Assembly: GCA_033557835.1 (NCBI GenBank)
Contig: JAWQRO010000348.1
Location: 1-42,165 of the forward strand
Source of the DNA: Helochares maculicollis
Taxonomy: Eukaryota; Arthropoda; Insecta; Coleoptera; Hydrophilidae
DNA length: 42,165 nucleotides
Direction of reading: 5' to 3'
The position numbers and the translations under genes are program-made. The notes beneath the pieces were generated by a model, which ran no database searches, had not been told where the DNA came from, and worked only from the letters and a program-made list of their open reading frames with translations. Position 1 is the first letter of the stretch. Every line of letters starts with the position of its first letter. This document shows positions 12,011-24,300 of the stretch, piece after piece.

Positions 12011-12776
12011 TGCCGATCGGACCTCTGTTTGGGTTGATGACTTAATCAATGCATTAAAACAACATTTGGTGCCCCCCTGCTTATTTTAATGGAAAAAACA
12101 CACACAGTTGCCACAATAAGTACAACGTACTGTGTTTAAGCCTGTGATTTATTATACCTGCGATTGAGATGTATAAGAGGAAAAAAGAATTATTAATGAA
12201 GCGTACTAATATGAGATTGACATATGCCCTTTACTTGTAGGGTGAGATTGTCGGAAATTTGGTCCCCTATTATATTGTGTCTGATTCATTTAGTTTCAAT
12301 GGACGGTGAGTTGTAACGGTGTGTGAGAAGAAGCGCAGGTTGTATTGTTATGAATATAGCTGAACATATAAATGTACCAAAACGGATGTACACCTTTTGT
12401 TAACAGTTTGTAATGCATTCTGCTAGACGAGATCGCTCATCTTTTATATTTGTAGCTAAAAACAGCTGACGGCTACTAATGTGCCCTCTCGCAACCAAAC
12501 CCTAGGTAGTGGGAAAAAATACCTCAAACCATCAGCTTTTTCTAGATAGTTCCTCTGATAAATGTTTGCTGCAATTGCTTTACTTTAAAATTTTGATTCA
12601 ACCTTCTGAAATATCAACAATTACGTAATACGCATGTTTCTGGTGCATTTCAAGGGCTTTAGCAGTAGAATTAGAAAATTTATAAACGCTATTACTCACT
12701 TTGAAAAAATTGTACGTAGACAGAAAATTATAAAAAACGAACGTTTGAAGTTAACCGGATATAGACAGCATACAGA
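12011..12776. other. Unassigned AT-rich stretch
   Basis: I see no gene, RNA or repeat here beyond scattered TAAT cores. Confidence 0.5.
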
Positions 12777-12965
12777 GTGAATCAAACAAACCGTGTTTAC
12801 TTTCGAAAGTTTCCCGGCTCTTCTATAATGCCGGACATTTCCGCTGAGGTTAAGTTGGATAATTTACTCGTACCCACTACCACCGCTGCCACATCTAGTC
12901 TCACCGAGCTGCGCCGTGTCTCATCACCCCGCACCGTTCCCATAGGCTACCGCATCTCGCTTTAA
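12777..12965 (+). other. Exon-like open frame of unknown nature
   Basis: A 62-residue frame opens at a non-ATG codon. Its only internal Met gives a 45-residue Thr/Ser-rich peptide starting MPDISAEVKLDN and ending PIGYRISL. The second half is notably GC-richer than its surroundings. No domain is recognised, and neither a clear acceptor nor a promoter was found. It may equally be non-coding regulatory sequence that happens to be open. The reverse strand is not convincingly coding. Confidence 0.2.
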
Positions 12966-14653
12966 AGCGAATATATCAAAGGGACGTTCATTAAAAATAA
13001 CGAACTTAAAAAAGGGTAAACGTTAATAAAACTCAGCTAATTTCAGGGCACAACATCAGCTATATTTGTCACCTTCAATATTAACAAATAAAATACCAAA
13101 ATTGTTCACTATTTATATATTTTAACTATAAATATTTTCTACGTTAAATTCCAGTGGCCGCCGCACTAACTAGTGGGTTGCAGTGGATAATTTAATATTA
13201 AATACAAATATAACTTTTTGCTTTCGCAGTATACTGTTTAATGAGGTGTTATAGTATGTACGTTTATAATATGAATATTAAAATTCCCTCTATTAATGAT
13301 TATTAAATATACTTCGCGCCATATCTGTGAATATTTTCCATTACATTGTTGCTCAACAGTTCGGTAGAGAAATATGGAGTAAACATTTGGGGTTTTCCAA
13401 AGTGAGGTGAAGTGACAGCATTGCGAAGTTTGAGTTTTGTGGCAAGTAGCTGCCAGAAATTGTCGTAATATAATATGGTGGTAAGCAAATGTTCACGAAA
13501 AGTTCAATAGAAGCCATTCTACGACGTGCAAGGTATTTAGTCTACCTATGCAACGTTATATTATTGGAAATTCTTCATTACTGTCGCCACTGCCGCTGCC
13601 ACTGTAACTAACTGGAGGAACAATTCCGCTGAGTATTCATAATTTGTAGCGTCTGGTTAGTGAGTAACCATCATCAATCATTTGAGAACACAAATACTTA
13701 AGAGATTCCAGACGAGAATCGATAATATGAACCTGCTTCAACAAAGGCTTTTGGGTATCACCACTTCTCCGCTATTCATGTTTCTAAGCACTGGATTTAC
13801 ACAAAGAACGATATGTTGCTACCTAAACATCTCGTAAGAGTTGCATATATCGTGGCTAAAATATTTGCATTTATATCTACGAAAGTTTTTGTGGCAGAAG
13901 CACCATAAAAATTCTTTGATTAACTTGCTTAATTGTCAAGGCTTATCCTTTAGAACTTGATTTTTATCTTATACTAGAACTACTAGAGATAGTTTGTAAA
14001 TTCTGCTCGCTTTAATTCTCTAAAATCTCACTTAATCTACTGTTTGTGTGTTGACACCTGGATAATTGTTATTCTTATCATCTAATGCAGAACCTTCACG
14101 ATTTCTTATCAGCCTCGGTCGTTTAGATCTCATTATTTTGTAGCAATGCCCAATTTACTCTTAAGCTATATTGTAGTAGTACAACTATCGTCTTGACTCT
14201 TGTTGCTTAAGATGGAACAAAACATAGTACGAGTACTCCTGTGATTTGATTGGATGGCCAGATATTGCAAATTATTTGACAACTGATTAAAAGATGTGTT
14301 TGAAAATGTGTTAGTGGCTCGGCTGTAGAATCAACAGCAGATGCTGTATTACAAGTTGGCCGCAAAATGGATTCGTTAGAGAACAAGACCAGTTGTGAAG
14401 CTTGAACCATTTTGCTCTTCGTAGTTTGGTCAGATTTAAGTGCACTAATAATTTATACTCTATTTATGCAATTAGCCGCAAAAATCAATTGAAAGGTTCA
14501 TTTTTCATTTTATAACAACGATAACAGTGTAATTAAAGGTATTTTACAGACAAAACATAACTTTCTTGCCAATTTATGCCAAAAATACCGAATAGTTATA
14601 TTAAAGCAAATGTTTTTAGTTGTTTTAATACAAGTGCATTGATTGTTTTGTAA
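12966..14653. other. Unassigned AT-rich stretch
   Basis: No credible gene is visible. Open frames at 13303-13488 and 14207-14410 on the minus strand lack domain character. Confidence 0.5.
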
Positions 14654-14845
14654 GTGCTTAAATACATTTTGACTAGTCTTGACATGATGCCTGTGTATGT
14701 TTGTTACATAATTAAGCTCAGATCATTTAAAGTGAAGACAAAATTTGGTAGAGAGCTATTACAGCAAATCGTAGACCAATATCAACTTCTGGGACATGTA
14801 GAATCTCTGAAAGACTTGTATTTCTATACAGATATTAAAAATTAA
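14654..14845 (+). other. Protein-like open frame, possible exon or gene relic
   Basis: The second half of this 63-residue frame (about 14725-14842) reads KFGRELLQQIVDQYQLLGHV followed by ESLKDLYFYTD, a helical, charge-balanced sequence more protein-like than nearby AT-driven frames. It follows a CTCAG that could be a splice acceptor near 14720 and ends at TAA. I cannot assign a family. It may be a fragment of a retrocopy, an internal exon or chance. Confidence 0.25.
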
Positions 14846-15819
14846 ACACTATAAATGGTATTTAATAATAAATTAGTATTAAAAAGTTTAATCTACTTAA
14901 AAAACTTTTCAGCTGGGGATTGCAGAACTAATAGTAATCGTAGAGAATGCATTTTTATAATATACACAGTTCAATTATCAAGCTTAAAATGGTCAAAAAT
15001 GATAAAAATCTCTCATCATCTTGTTGTAATGAAATAAACCATATATATTACCATGCAATAGTTAACATATGACTGCTATAAGTGGAGCTAGTAACTTGAG
15101 TCAAATCTTTATGAATCAAATTTTTTGAAAATAAAAGAACTGGCAATTTAATTTTCGGTTACAAGTCTACGAAAAATATTATTATGTTGCAAAAGCCAAT
15201 CACTTGCGCGTAAAGTCACACATCTGACAAATAGAACATTTTAAATATGCTGACTTAGATTTTGCTAGATAAAAAGTATAAATGTGCAAAATTCAGCTTA
15301 ATACTATGTTCATTACATTCGGTGTAGTTTCTCCGCTGGTAAATTTCACTTGTTATGTGAACTTATTATAACAGAAGTAAAAGGAAGCCACTGCAATCAT
15401 GAAAAATTACAAACTTTCTCGTTTCCAGGATTCGTAAGTTAATTAGAACCAGAGCTTACGTAGGTTTTCGGTCTGTAATATATTCGCTTGTGCTTTTGGG
15501 CTGTACAAATATGCAACAGAGATGGCTTGTGTATATACTTGCCTAGATTTCAAATTAATAAATGTAAAATATTACAGCTTAATAAAGCTGTTATTAAACA
15601 GACGTCTTCACACACTTTATGAAGAGTGAAATAGAATACACGGTAATTACATTTAAAAACCTCCAAGCTCAAAAGCAACTGCATGACTTAAAGTCAGGTT
15701 TTAGGTACAGCACAAATTAAATAAAATCTCTTGAAGTATCTTAATGCTTCAATTACTGACTAAAATTACTCGTGAAAAAGTGAGCACCAGAATGGGCCAC
15801 GAAGTGGAAAACTCTAAAG

Positions 15820-15840
15820 AGTATAAAGTATAAAGTATAG
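15820..15840. repeat. Heptamer tandem repeat (AGTATAA x3)
   Basis: Three consecutive copies of AGTATAA are present, the third ending in G. It looks like simple replication slippage. Confidence 0.85.
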
Positions 15841-15933
15841 TTCATGAAATTCGTGTTATTACATATTAGGAAACAATCCTTGGAACTATCTAGTTTAGTG
15901 GAAACAGCAAAGTTTAGTCATGTAGGCAACTCT

Positions 15934-15955
15934 AAGTGACAGCGAAGTGACAGCT
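15934..15955. repeat. 11-base tandem duplication
   Basis: AAGTGACAGCG is followed directly by AAGTGACAGCT. TGACAG matches the known core of TALE-class homeodomain (Homothorax/Meis) sites, so this could be a paired site. Two copies could also be chance slippage. Confidence 0.75.
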
Positions 15956-17063
15956 AAACTCTAAAGTAAACCATAACAATTAATTTTGTCAACACATATA
16001 AATTAAATAGTGGATTTAAATATCTTAAAATATTGAATTCTATCTCTAACACAGTTTTTAAAATATTAAGCCCAGATTTTTGTACTGAATACAATCAACA
16101 ATTATCCAAATTGGACGGTATCATTTGTTCGATTATAAAATTTATTTCGCTTTATATGGGATATTGTAATTTATGCAACAAAGCAAGTAAAAACCTAATA
16201 TTTCTTACATAATCGTCTTATCTAATTAAATATGCGTACTGTACACAAGTTTCGAATAAAATATATATCAGTATTTAAGAACAGTAGCCATAGACTTAAA
16301 AAAACGTTAAAAAGCAAGTATTCAGTGCCTTCAAGGAGCCGCCCTAATATAATTTAATCATTTTGTAAAGGTAATTCAAAACAGTATTTTTAATAAAGTG
16401 CATCATCACAAGCAATAAATTTCCGATTTTGCACCTTACTGGCAGCTGCTCTTTTACGAACACATTATTAAAATCTTGAGTCAGGTACAGATTCTCGTTT
16501 ATATAAAGATCTTTTCAACAGCTTTGAAAATCAATGAGTTGGCTAAATATATATTTAGTTTCATTTTACGGCTTTTGTTGCTACCCAAAAACATATTTGA
16601 TACAAAATACTGACTATTGATACAAAAATAATTCTAACATTCGTGTGCTGAATCTACGCCTTAGTTCTTCTTAATTAAAAGCGTCTAACTAAGCTAAATA
16701 CACCAAGGAATACTTCATATTACTTTAATGTTTAACGCTTAACGGCGTTCTGTTTTCGACTGTAGGAGTCTTAGATTAACGCGTTTAATTGTTAACTGAA
16801 GTGAAGCAATAGTGATAGTGGTTTACTCCACATTTACAATTGATTTAAATTGAGTAGCCCAAGCGACCAGCATGTAACTATTGCCTAGGCTATACATTTA
16901 AAGCGTAAAGAATCCTTCAATATGGGAAAGTTTTGTTCTCATTGTGAGTTTTAGCGGCTAGGAAGAGTTATTATTTGTCGGTGTTTCTAGAATGAAAGAG
17001 TAAGTAATTTTGCTTAAACAATTTACTATCATTTGGGTTAGCTACCAAAGATTATTGATTTTT

Positions 17064-17128
17064 GATGTCTTCATTTCGATTTACAAAATAGTGATATCTT
17101 TAATTCGATTTATAAAATAGTGATGTCT
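17064..17128. repeat. 29-base tandem repeat, 2.2 copies
   Basis: A 29-base unit beginning GATGTCTTCATTTCGATTTA (17064-17092) is repeated at 17093-17121 with a few substitutions, followed by the first seven bases of a third copy. It is a small local duplication with no coding content. Confidence 0.9.
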
Positions 17129-18560
17129 AGCTGTCTAACACATGAATAGCAAACAGTCAATCGGGCACTTTTGTGATTGGTTCCTCACTGTCTGCCACGA
17201 AAGTTATGCTATCAAACTAGCAAAAACTATAATAAAGATATGATACTATAAAAGAAAGAACGGTATGAGCTTTATGATACGATATGAGGAAGTTTTGTGT
17301 TACAGATATGATGCACTAAATGATCATCCTTTTTAGAAAAGAAACTGTCTGATAAAAAATATGAGATTCGCGTATTAGTATCTAAAAACTTCCATATTTT
17401 AATCTAGGTTCAAGTATATGAGCTTTAGATGTTGATAGCACTAAATCCCGAACAAGATCATTCAAATCCGATTGCTGTAGAAAGTAAGATTGTTTTGATT
17501 GACTTGAAAGTCCAGATGCGTACACTTCATTAACGTTCTTGGGCAACTGGTGCAGCAGAATTTTGGCAGTCAATTTTATCCTTTTCATTGATAGGAAACC
17601 CAAAATAAAGATAATAGGCTTCCGTAGCTACATCCGTTATTACGTTTCGTTGAGTTTTCAGCGTAAATTCACCGGAAATGTAACAAAAACAATCTGAAGA
17701 ATTTTTCGTCACATAATCGAAAATAAAATATATTCTTTTTAATTTAATTTGGATATTTCTATTATACTTTTACTGGCTCAGTTCTCAAGGCACAAAATAC
17801 AAGGCGTTCCTTAATGAAATACAAACAAAATTGACTTTGTGTAAAACTTACCAAACTATGCTGTCAAGTCACAGCAAAAACTGTGCATTCGCATTTGTGC
17901 CACTATCTTTATTTTACTACTCGTAAAAACGTATTTTGTATATATCTTACAGTGTTGACGAAACAAACAAATAAAAAATTATTTTTTAAATTTTAATAAC
18001 AGAAAATCTAGAAGTGATCGGACAACGGAGATAGACTTAGAGCATTGATATCGGCAAATGATGATAATTGTGGTAGGACGATTTGGTTGCAGACGAGTGT
18101 TACTCGAAATATGGCCATATTAAATTTATAGTCAATAAACAAATACATGCAGTATAAGTTTATCCCAAGATGTCAAAATTCAATTTTACCCCGCCCAAGC
18201 AACAAATTTTCTCCTTTATTAAAACACATTTGCAGCGATTAAAATTATTAAAACATAAAACGAGGAATTTAAGGCATTAAACTAAACGGCTCTTGAAGAG
18301 CGCTTCGGCAGTTCTAGCATACACATAGCATTTGGGACAAAAGGTAGGATAGAGAGCGTGTATTTACGTGAGCGGATGGGTAACGCTGACTTTTGAAGTT
18401 TGAAAGATCCACAATTTAAATAGATAATGGTGCCGTTAAGTTAGGTAGTTTAGGATTTTGATACAAACTAATTAACAAAGTAGAATATAAGCTTAGCATG
18501 AAACGCCAAAAGCGCTAAGATTTGATGTTAGAAAATGCTGTGTAGTCGGTGAAACTCAAT
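17129..18560. other. Unassigned AT-rich stretch
   Basis: No supported gene is visible. Overlapping minus-strand frames at 17382-17603 and 17530-17712 show no domain and no splice context. A perfect odd-centred palindrome, GCTCTTGAAGAGC, lies at 18289-18301. Confidence 0.5.
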
Positions 18561-18960
18561 TATGCTGAATAAACGCACGCTACGCTATAGCACGGCATAA
18601 GAATGGTAAGGGACGCGGCACGGTACAGGCAGAGTGGCAGCGGAGCAGCTGTGAAACTGTCGCGGAACGTCTGCGAAGCGGCAAAGGCTTAGTAGTTGCA
18701 GCAGGGCGGCAGGACAAGGAATCGGAAAGCTGGTTAGCAAAATAAAGCTAAATGGCGAAATGGAGCTAGATAATGAAACAAGGCAGTAAGGCGAGATGAA
18801 CTTCCAAGCTGAAGAAGGAGAAGCGATAGGCAGCAGGAAGCCATCTTAATATAAACAATAAATAGAGTATATCGTCGATAGCGGCGGAGAACCACCAGCG
18901 CGACAGCTATACCGACTTTGGTTCCGACTCGGTACCAAAACATCATTCCCAAACAATTTA
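18561..18960. promoter_or_regulatory. GC-richer island upstream of a mini-exon
   Basis: A GC-rich patch (GGACGCGGCACGG, GGCAGCGGAGCAGC and similar) lies a few hundred bases before the candidate first exon at 19132. The open frame at 18734-18952 on the minus strand has no recognisable domain. It may be promoter-proximal regulatory DNA; this is inferred from composition and position. Confidence 0.3.
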
Positions 18961-19131
18961 CCTAATGTTATATCCGAGAGGGAAATTTTAACACAGGTGA
19001 TGTTACCACAAAACCATTATGTGACTACATCTATTAATAGATGAAAATGGATCTGAAAAGCACTCTTGCGTGGCTGTGGCGAGGAGTTAAAGCACTCGAC
19101 ACTCAACTCTGTCCTTCTACAGCTCAGAACA

Positions 19132-19149
19132 ATGAGGGCTGCAGTTTCG
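19132..19149 (+). CDS. Candidate 18-base first coding exon (MRAAVS)
   Basis: The sequence AGAACAATGAGGGCTGCAG contains an ATG in good insect context. The next codons read Met-Arg-Ala-Ala-Val-Ser, typical of the start of a signal peptide. The frame then meets a donor, GTACGT at 19150-19155, leaving phase 0. The leader just upstream (ACTCAACTCTGTCC and ACAGCTCAG) is similar in style to short leaders of insect secreted-protein genes. No TATA box at proper spacing is clear. The second exon was not found. The LRR exon at 34837 also starts in phase 0 and could in principle be the partner, but its own ATG and signal peptide make this unnecessary. Confidence 0.3.
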
Positions 19150-19155
19150 GTACGT

Positions 19156-20006
19156 AGCTTGGTTGGTAGTACCTAATTAATGGTATCCTATAGGCAGCCT
19201 GGAGCTAAAAGGGAGCGTGGTCATAATAATCATTGTCTCTCTCCCGTTAATGCAACATAATAGTGGAATGCTGTTTTAAAAGATACCTACTTGGCTTGTA
19301 TAAAGCTCGAGGTAAATTAGGTCGGTTGGCGCGGAAAATATTTACAAGGCCCATTTAGCTTAGCAATTTACCAGGGGACCGGGGGTCCGTCTGCTCTGCT
19401 GCTGGAAATGCACCAGTTATGTACACTTCCGCGACCTGCTTTTCTAATACACTTTATCTTCTGCTCCGTAATCAAGAATGTTAATACACGTGTGTTTGGT
19501 CTGTATTTAGTACCACATGGAGTAAATTAAAAATTTTCATCTTCCACAGAACCATCACGTTCATGTCACGGTGGTATTTCCCCATTATTGTTATGCTCAA
19601 AATAAATGAAATATTTGCCTACTGTAGAGCTTACAGCAAATTGCGGTCTTGACAACAAGTGCGTTGGTTATCATTTCTAGAGCGAAACAGTTTATATGTT
19701 TTTTTTTCTACCGTAAAGACTGTTCGGTATCATAAATAATACAGATCAATGCAAACTTAAATAAAACTATTGAGCTTGCACATATAGAAATGTGTATTAG
19801 TGGTTTACAGAACTGTAGTCATTGTAACCTAAATGTCTTCTACTTACAAAACCAAAGGTATCGTGAAACTAAATCTAAACCGTCTTCTGCGTAGCAAAAC
19901 AGCTTTGGAGAGGAAGATTTGTTGAGTTTTAAAGAGGGTCGAGCAAATGGATATACTACATATGACAGTTCTTAAGCCTAAAATCCTCAGCGAATACCAT
20001 ACAATA
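19156..20006. other. Stretch between mini-exon and mariner copy 2
   Basis: No gene is seen. A GC-rich patch with GGGGACCGGGGGTCC lies at about 19373-19387. The stretch ends at the TA target site of the mariner. Confidence 0.5.
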
Positions 20007-21328
20007 CGAGGTGTGTTCAAAAAGTATCCCGAATTTTGTTTTTTTTTTCAAAAATTATTTATTTATTCATGATTATCTATTTTCTCCCCTTCAACGTAAT
20101 CCCCATGAGATATTATACACTTGTGCCAACGTTTTTTCCAATCTTCGAAGCTCTTAAAAATCATTTTCCTTTATCTTGTTCAGCTCCTCCTTCGATGCCA
20201 TCTTTATCTCGTCAATATTGGCGTAGCGTCGTCCTTTCATGAGCCTCTATAGTTTCGGGAACAAGAAAAAGTCACAGGGGGCTAGATATAGGGAATATGG
20301 TGGCTGCGGCATCATTAGTGTGTTGTTTTTGGGCTCAAAGTCGCGCACAAGCAACGATGTGTGAGCAGGGGCGTTATCGTGTTGCAAAATCCAAGTTTTA
20401 TTTTTCCACAAATCTGGGCGTTTCTAGCGGATTACTTCACGCAAATTGCACATAAGTTACAGGTAATATTCCTTATTGATCATTCTATCTTGTGGCCAGA
20501 AGGCACGATGCACCACGCCCCTGTAATCAAGGAAAACAGAAAGCAAAACTTTCACAGTCGACCGAGCTTGGCGCGCTTTTTTCGGTCTTGGTTCGTGCGG
20601 CAGCTTCCATTGAGATGATTGAGCTTTGGTTTCCACGTCATAACCGTAAACCCACGATTTGTCACCAGTTATGACCCTCTGAAGCAAATTTGGGTCGTTG
20701 CGGACAGAGTCCAACAGCTCATTAGCAATTTTCATGCGAAGCTGTTTTTGGTCGAAATTGAGCAATTTTGGTACGAACTTCGCGGCGACCCGTCTGATGC
20801 ACAAATCACTGATAAAAATCAAATGGCACGAGCCAATCAATGTGTCTAAGCCCTCAGCAACTTCTCTAACGGTAATTCGACGATTGGCCAATGCCATTTT
20901 TTTCCCTTCATCAATTTTTTTTGTCTGTTGTTAGAGTGCTCGAGCGTCCGACACGCTCTTCGTCGTTCACATCTTCTCGGCCTTCTGAGAACATTTTGTA
21001 CCACCAATAAACGTTGCTTCGGTCCAAGATAACTTCTCCGTATGCCACAGTCATCATTCGGAATGCATTCGCGCACTTAATTTCGTTTTTCACACAAAAT
21101 TTGACGCAAGTTCTTTTATTCATTTTTTGAATAGGTAAAAATTGAAGACGGGCCTAAACACGTGCAAGCAAAGCAGATGTCAACAATTAACTGAACATTG
21201 AAAATGGCCAAACTTGTCGGTAAGGGTAAAAGACATGAGTACTAACATAACGCCACAAAAAATTCGATATTCGAATATACGTATCTAGCGAAAATTCAAA
21301 TTTCGCGATACTTATTGAACACACCTTG
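20007..21328 (-). mobile_element. mariner copy 2, full length, inactive
   Basis: A complete mariner of 1322 bases is flanked by TA at 20005-20006 and 21329-21330. The terminal inverted repeats are CGAGGTGTGTTCAAAAAGTA at the left and, read inward from the right, CAAGGTGTGTTCAATAAGTA. The transposase runs on the minus strand and is broken. The same family provides the fragment at 1-308. From memory, the YDVETKAQSSQW block of the transposase suggests the vertumnana-type group of mariners; I am less sure of the subfamily than of mariner itself. Confidence 0.95.
20063..21123 (-). pseudogene. mariner transposase (D,D34D), frameshifted with stops
   Basis: The frame starts at ATG 21123 (MNKRTCVKF) and covers the helix-turn-helix region. 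It then hits a one-base insertion in an eight-A run near 20910-20920. Correcting for that, a second frame runs from about 20910 to 20170 with only three in-frame stops, the first at 20457-20459. All three catalytic aspartates are still visible: GDKSW, HDNAPAH and APCDFF, with 34 residues between the second and third. The D of the conserved SPDLAP block, which is not the catalytic one, has become Y. A further shift lies near the C-terminus before the expected stop at 20063-20065. Overall length (about 353 codons) is normal for the family. It is dead but relatively young. Confidence 0.92.
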
Positions 21329-21330
21329 TA

Positions 21331-24300
21331 TATTGTTGCTCCTACAACATAGCTTTTCATATATTTAATTTCTTGACTCTATTATGTATTACACTTTTAA
21401 ACTGTTTGATGGAAGAATGTTTGTACAGAGCACCTGTTGAATCGAAACGAAAGCTCAATCAATATTATAGGGCGACTCTATATGTAACATGATTGACTCA
21501 AAGAGTTACAAGAAGATTGAAATGTAAGTATTGAACAATGAAACCAAAAAGAATTCTTGCAGCATTAAGTATGTTTGGGCTTGCAATCTTAGTAAAATAA
21601 ATAGTACAAAATTGTTGCAATTTTCTAAAACACTGGTAATCATTCCATCTTATCATGTTGAACGTAGGCTAACCTGCCACTGCTAAGAATCCTGTGGCTA
21701 AACTATAACTTGCATACCAGATTTGTTCTTATGCCATCAGAGCTATTCTGTTTTTATTCAAGACTATTTAATCTAACCGCATGAAACTAATAAATTAAAT
21801 TAAATATATTTTATATGCCGACTATAAGCCATTTTGCCTTAGCAAATATAGTAACTTGCACGTCTATAGTCTAGATTATTAGTACATTCCAATTAATTCC
21901 AATTCTAGACAATTTCAAACAAGTAATCAAACAACACCAAAACCATTTTTGCATGTCGTGATGTTTTGTTTTCTGTGATAGCTTAAAACACTCTTAATTA
22001 AGCTCCCAGGTCATGTTGACATGTACTAGAACAGATCCTAGTTTCAAGAAATAAATTATGATTAACTCAAGAGTCTATATTGTATATGAGATAAGAGTGG
22101 CTACTATTCATTGGCTTTTGCATTTCATCTAAAAGTGTAAAGCAAACAATTATTGACCGTCTGTAAATGGAATAAATTTTGTTGGTATTTTATTAGTTCA
22201 TTGGTATAGCTAAGAATTTAAACTTAACTTCCAACTTTTACAATAAAAAATATTACTTAACAGGGTTTGATGGATGCGCAGCCTGTCGCGAAATTATTGT
22301 TACACATTTAGTCTATAAAATGCATAAGTAAGTTATGTTGTTCAGATACATCTATACAACCAATCATGGATATTCTAGCTTGCACGAAATTGATATGCAA
22401 TATTTATTAATTAATATTTTTTTCACTATATTTGTATCTAAACCCTGTTCACTATCACAATCTTTAATTTTCCCCATATCAAAATGTGCAAAGTCATCTG
22501 TCTTGTTTGATAATGTGCCAATTTTAAGCACTATTGCGAAAAACTCGTTTCAATTTCTCTTGTGACGAATATTTATTTACAAGATACACTCTCACGAAAA
22601 TGTTTCATAGTTGGCGTAATGTCGACGTAGGGATTTGTCACGAGAAGAATTCAAATTTTTTAAAGGAATTTAACTGCGTAATGAGAGTCTTTATGTAGAT
22701 CTAATTACGTTCAAAATTGAAAATAATAATAAGTAAAAAACTGTATTCATAGGAAGACTCTTGTCATTTCCTGTATACTTGCAATATTCCCCATATACGT
22801 CCATATAGAACACTCTAAACATGTGATGCAGTTAATTGGCTTGTTCTCGAAGACTTTCAAGTATTCTTTGGTGCCAATGACCACAATTATTGGCAGAGTA
22901 ACCACTAACGAAATCAATATACTATTTTCCCTCAACATCCCATACATACACTCCACATCCCTTACATACCACAGCAGGAACTGAGCGATAATTTTGGCGA
23001 TATCAAGATGATATAAATGATGACTAGAGTATTAGTAGCAAAGACTATTAGATAATACCTTAAATATATTCCTCATATCTCTCTGAAAACTAGCATCAGT
23101 CAGAATATGAGTTACTAATCTCTAAATACGATTTCAGTTAATAATACAGCAGTTAATAAGTGAAGAATCTAACCATACCCTGGTTTTGTGGCAAAATCTT
23201 TATAGTTATTCAAAAATTTACTGTAAAGAATTGTAACTACAACTGATTGTTTGAAATGGCTCGTTTAACTCATAATAAAAATACTTTTTAGCAAGGCTTA
23301 ATCAGAAACTTTGTAGATATTCACTTTCACTTTTCAGCAGTATAATATTTACTATAAATTGTTGAGCAAGTACGCATACAAAGCAAATGTTTTATCACAA
23401 CAGATACGTATACATACAATTAAATATTAAAAATAGCACACAAAACGTCATAAAAAGATGTAAAGAGTAGAAAGAAACACGTTCAAGCATTTAAATATAA
23501 TTTGGTCTAATTATAGCACAATAAAACCGAGGATACTATATACTCCTATAATCATTATACAATCCAACAGTATTGTAAAAATGCAGTAGGTATAACATAA
23601 ATTGAGGTGGCAATGTCTTAAAGGTAAAAGGTCAGAAGCTGACTGAAAATTGCATGACAAAACTTTTTCGTATCTGTTTCCTCCTAGTATTTATAAGATT
23701 CTAATTCATGAACCAGAAAAAATTGCGAACGCTAAAGCTATAGAACCTGAGCGAAAAAATAAAAAAAGCAAAAAATTTAGTTCTAAATTGCGCTCTTAAG
23801 TAATGAAGATTAATGTGGACGAAGGCGATGTGCAACTTTAAGCAAAATATAGTGTTAGAACAATGTGTTTTGCGGCAAAAAACAGAAATATTAGACCACA
23901 CAGTCCCCAAATAAGTCTCAATTATTATTTTACTATTACAAAAATCAACTACGGATTGCGATATAATACCAACAAAGGAGTGGAATAACTAACTTAAGAA
24001 TTGGTGCGAGCAAATGTAATAATCAATGCTGAGGATACTTTGTAAAACAATTAAGTTTGTAACCTATATTTGATGTCTTCTTTCATCTCTATCTCAAATT
24101 TAAAAGATAACCTTCATATGAGTTTTCTAATAAAGATTTGTAACAAGCCTTTATTACATTTACCCAGATTTACAAACAACTAACTAACTTTAATTCAAAG
24201 TAAAGCCCCAGGGAAGGCAGTTTTTGCTGTCGCAAAAAACGACTCTTTTACGAAACTTATATTTAATCAAATCTGTGGATGGCGTTTTTCTTCAACCGCT

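Larger units (their letters stand above)
14846..17063. other. AT-rich DNA with small tandem repeats
   Basis: No gene is recognised. Two minor tandem repeats occur, at 15820-15840 and 15934-15955, and are listed separately. The 60-residue frame at 14855-15037 has no domain. Confidence 0.5.

Noticed and set aside
18734..18952. 72-residue minus-strand frame with hydrophobic runs
   Set aside because: It lies in a GC-rich, low-complexity island; no signal peptide logic, family or splice context.
20170..20230. Loss of the catalytic third Asp in mariner copy 2 because SPDLAP reads LYLAP
   Set aside because: Counting 34 residues from the second Asp shows the catalytic residue is the D of APCDFF, which is intact.
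20361..20934. Plus-strand frames inside mariner copy 2
   Set aside because: They are antisense to the transposase and have no independent support.
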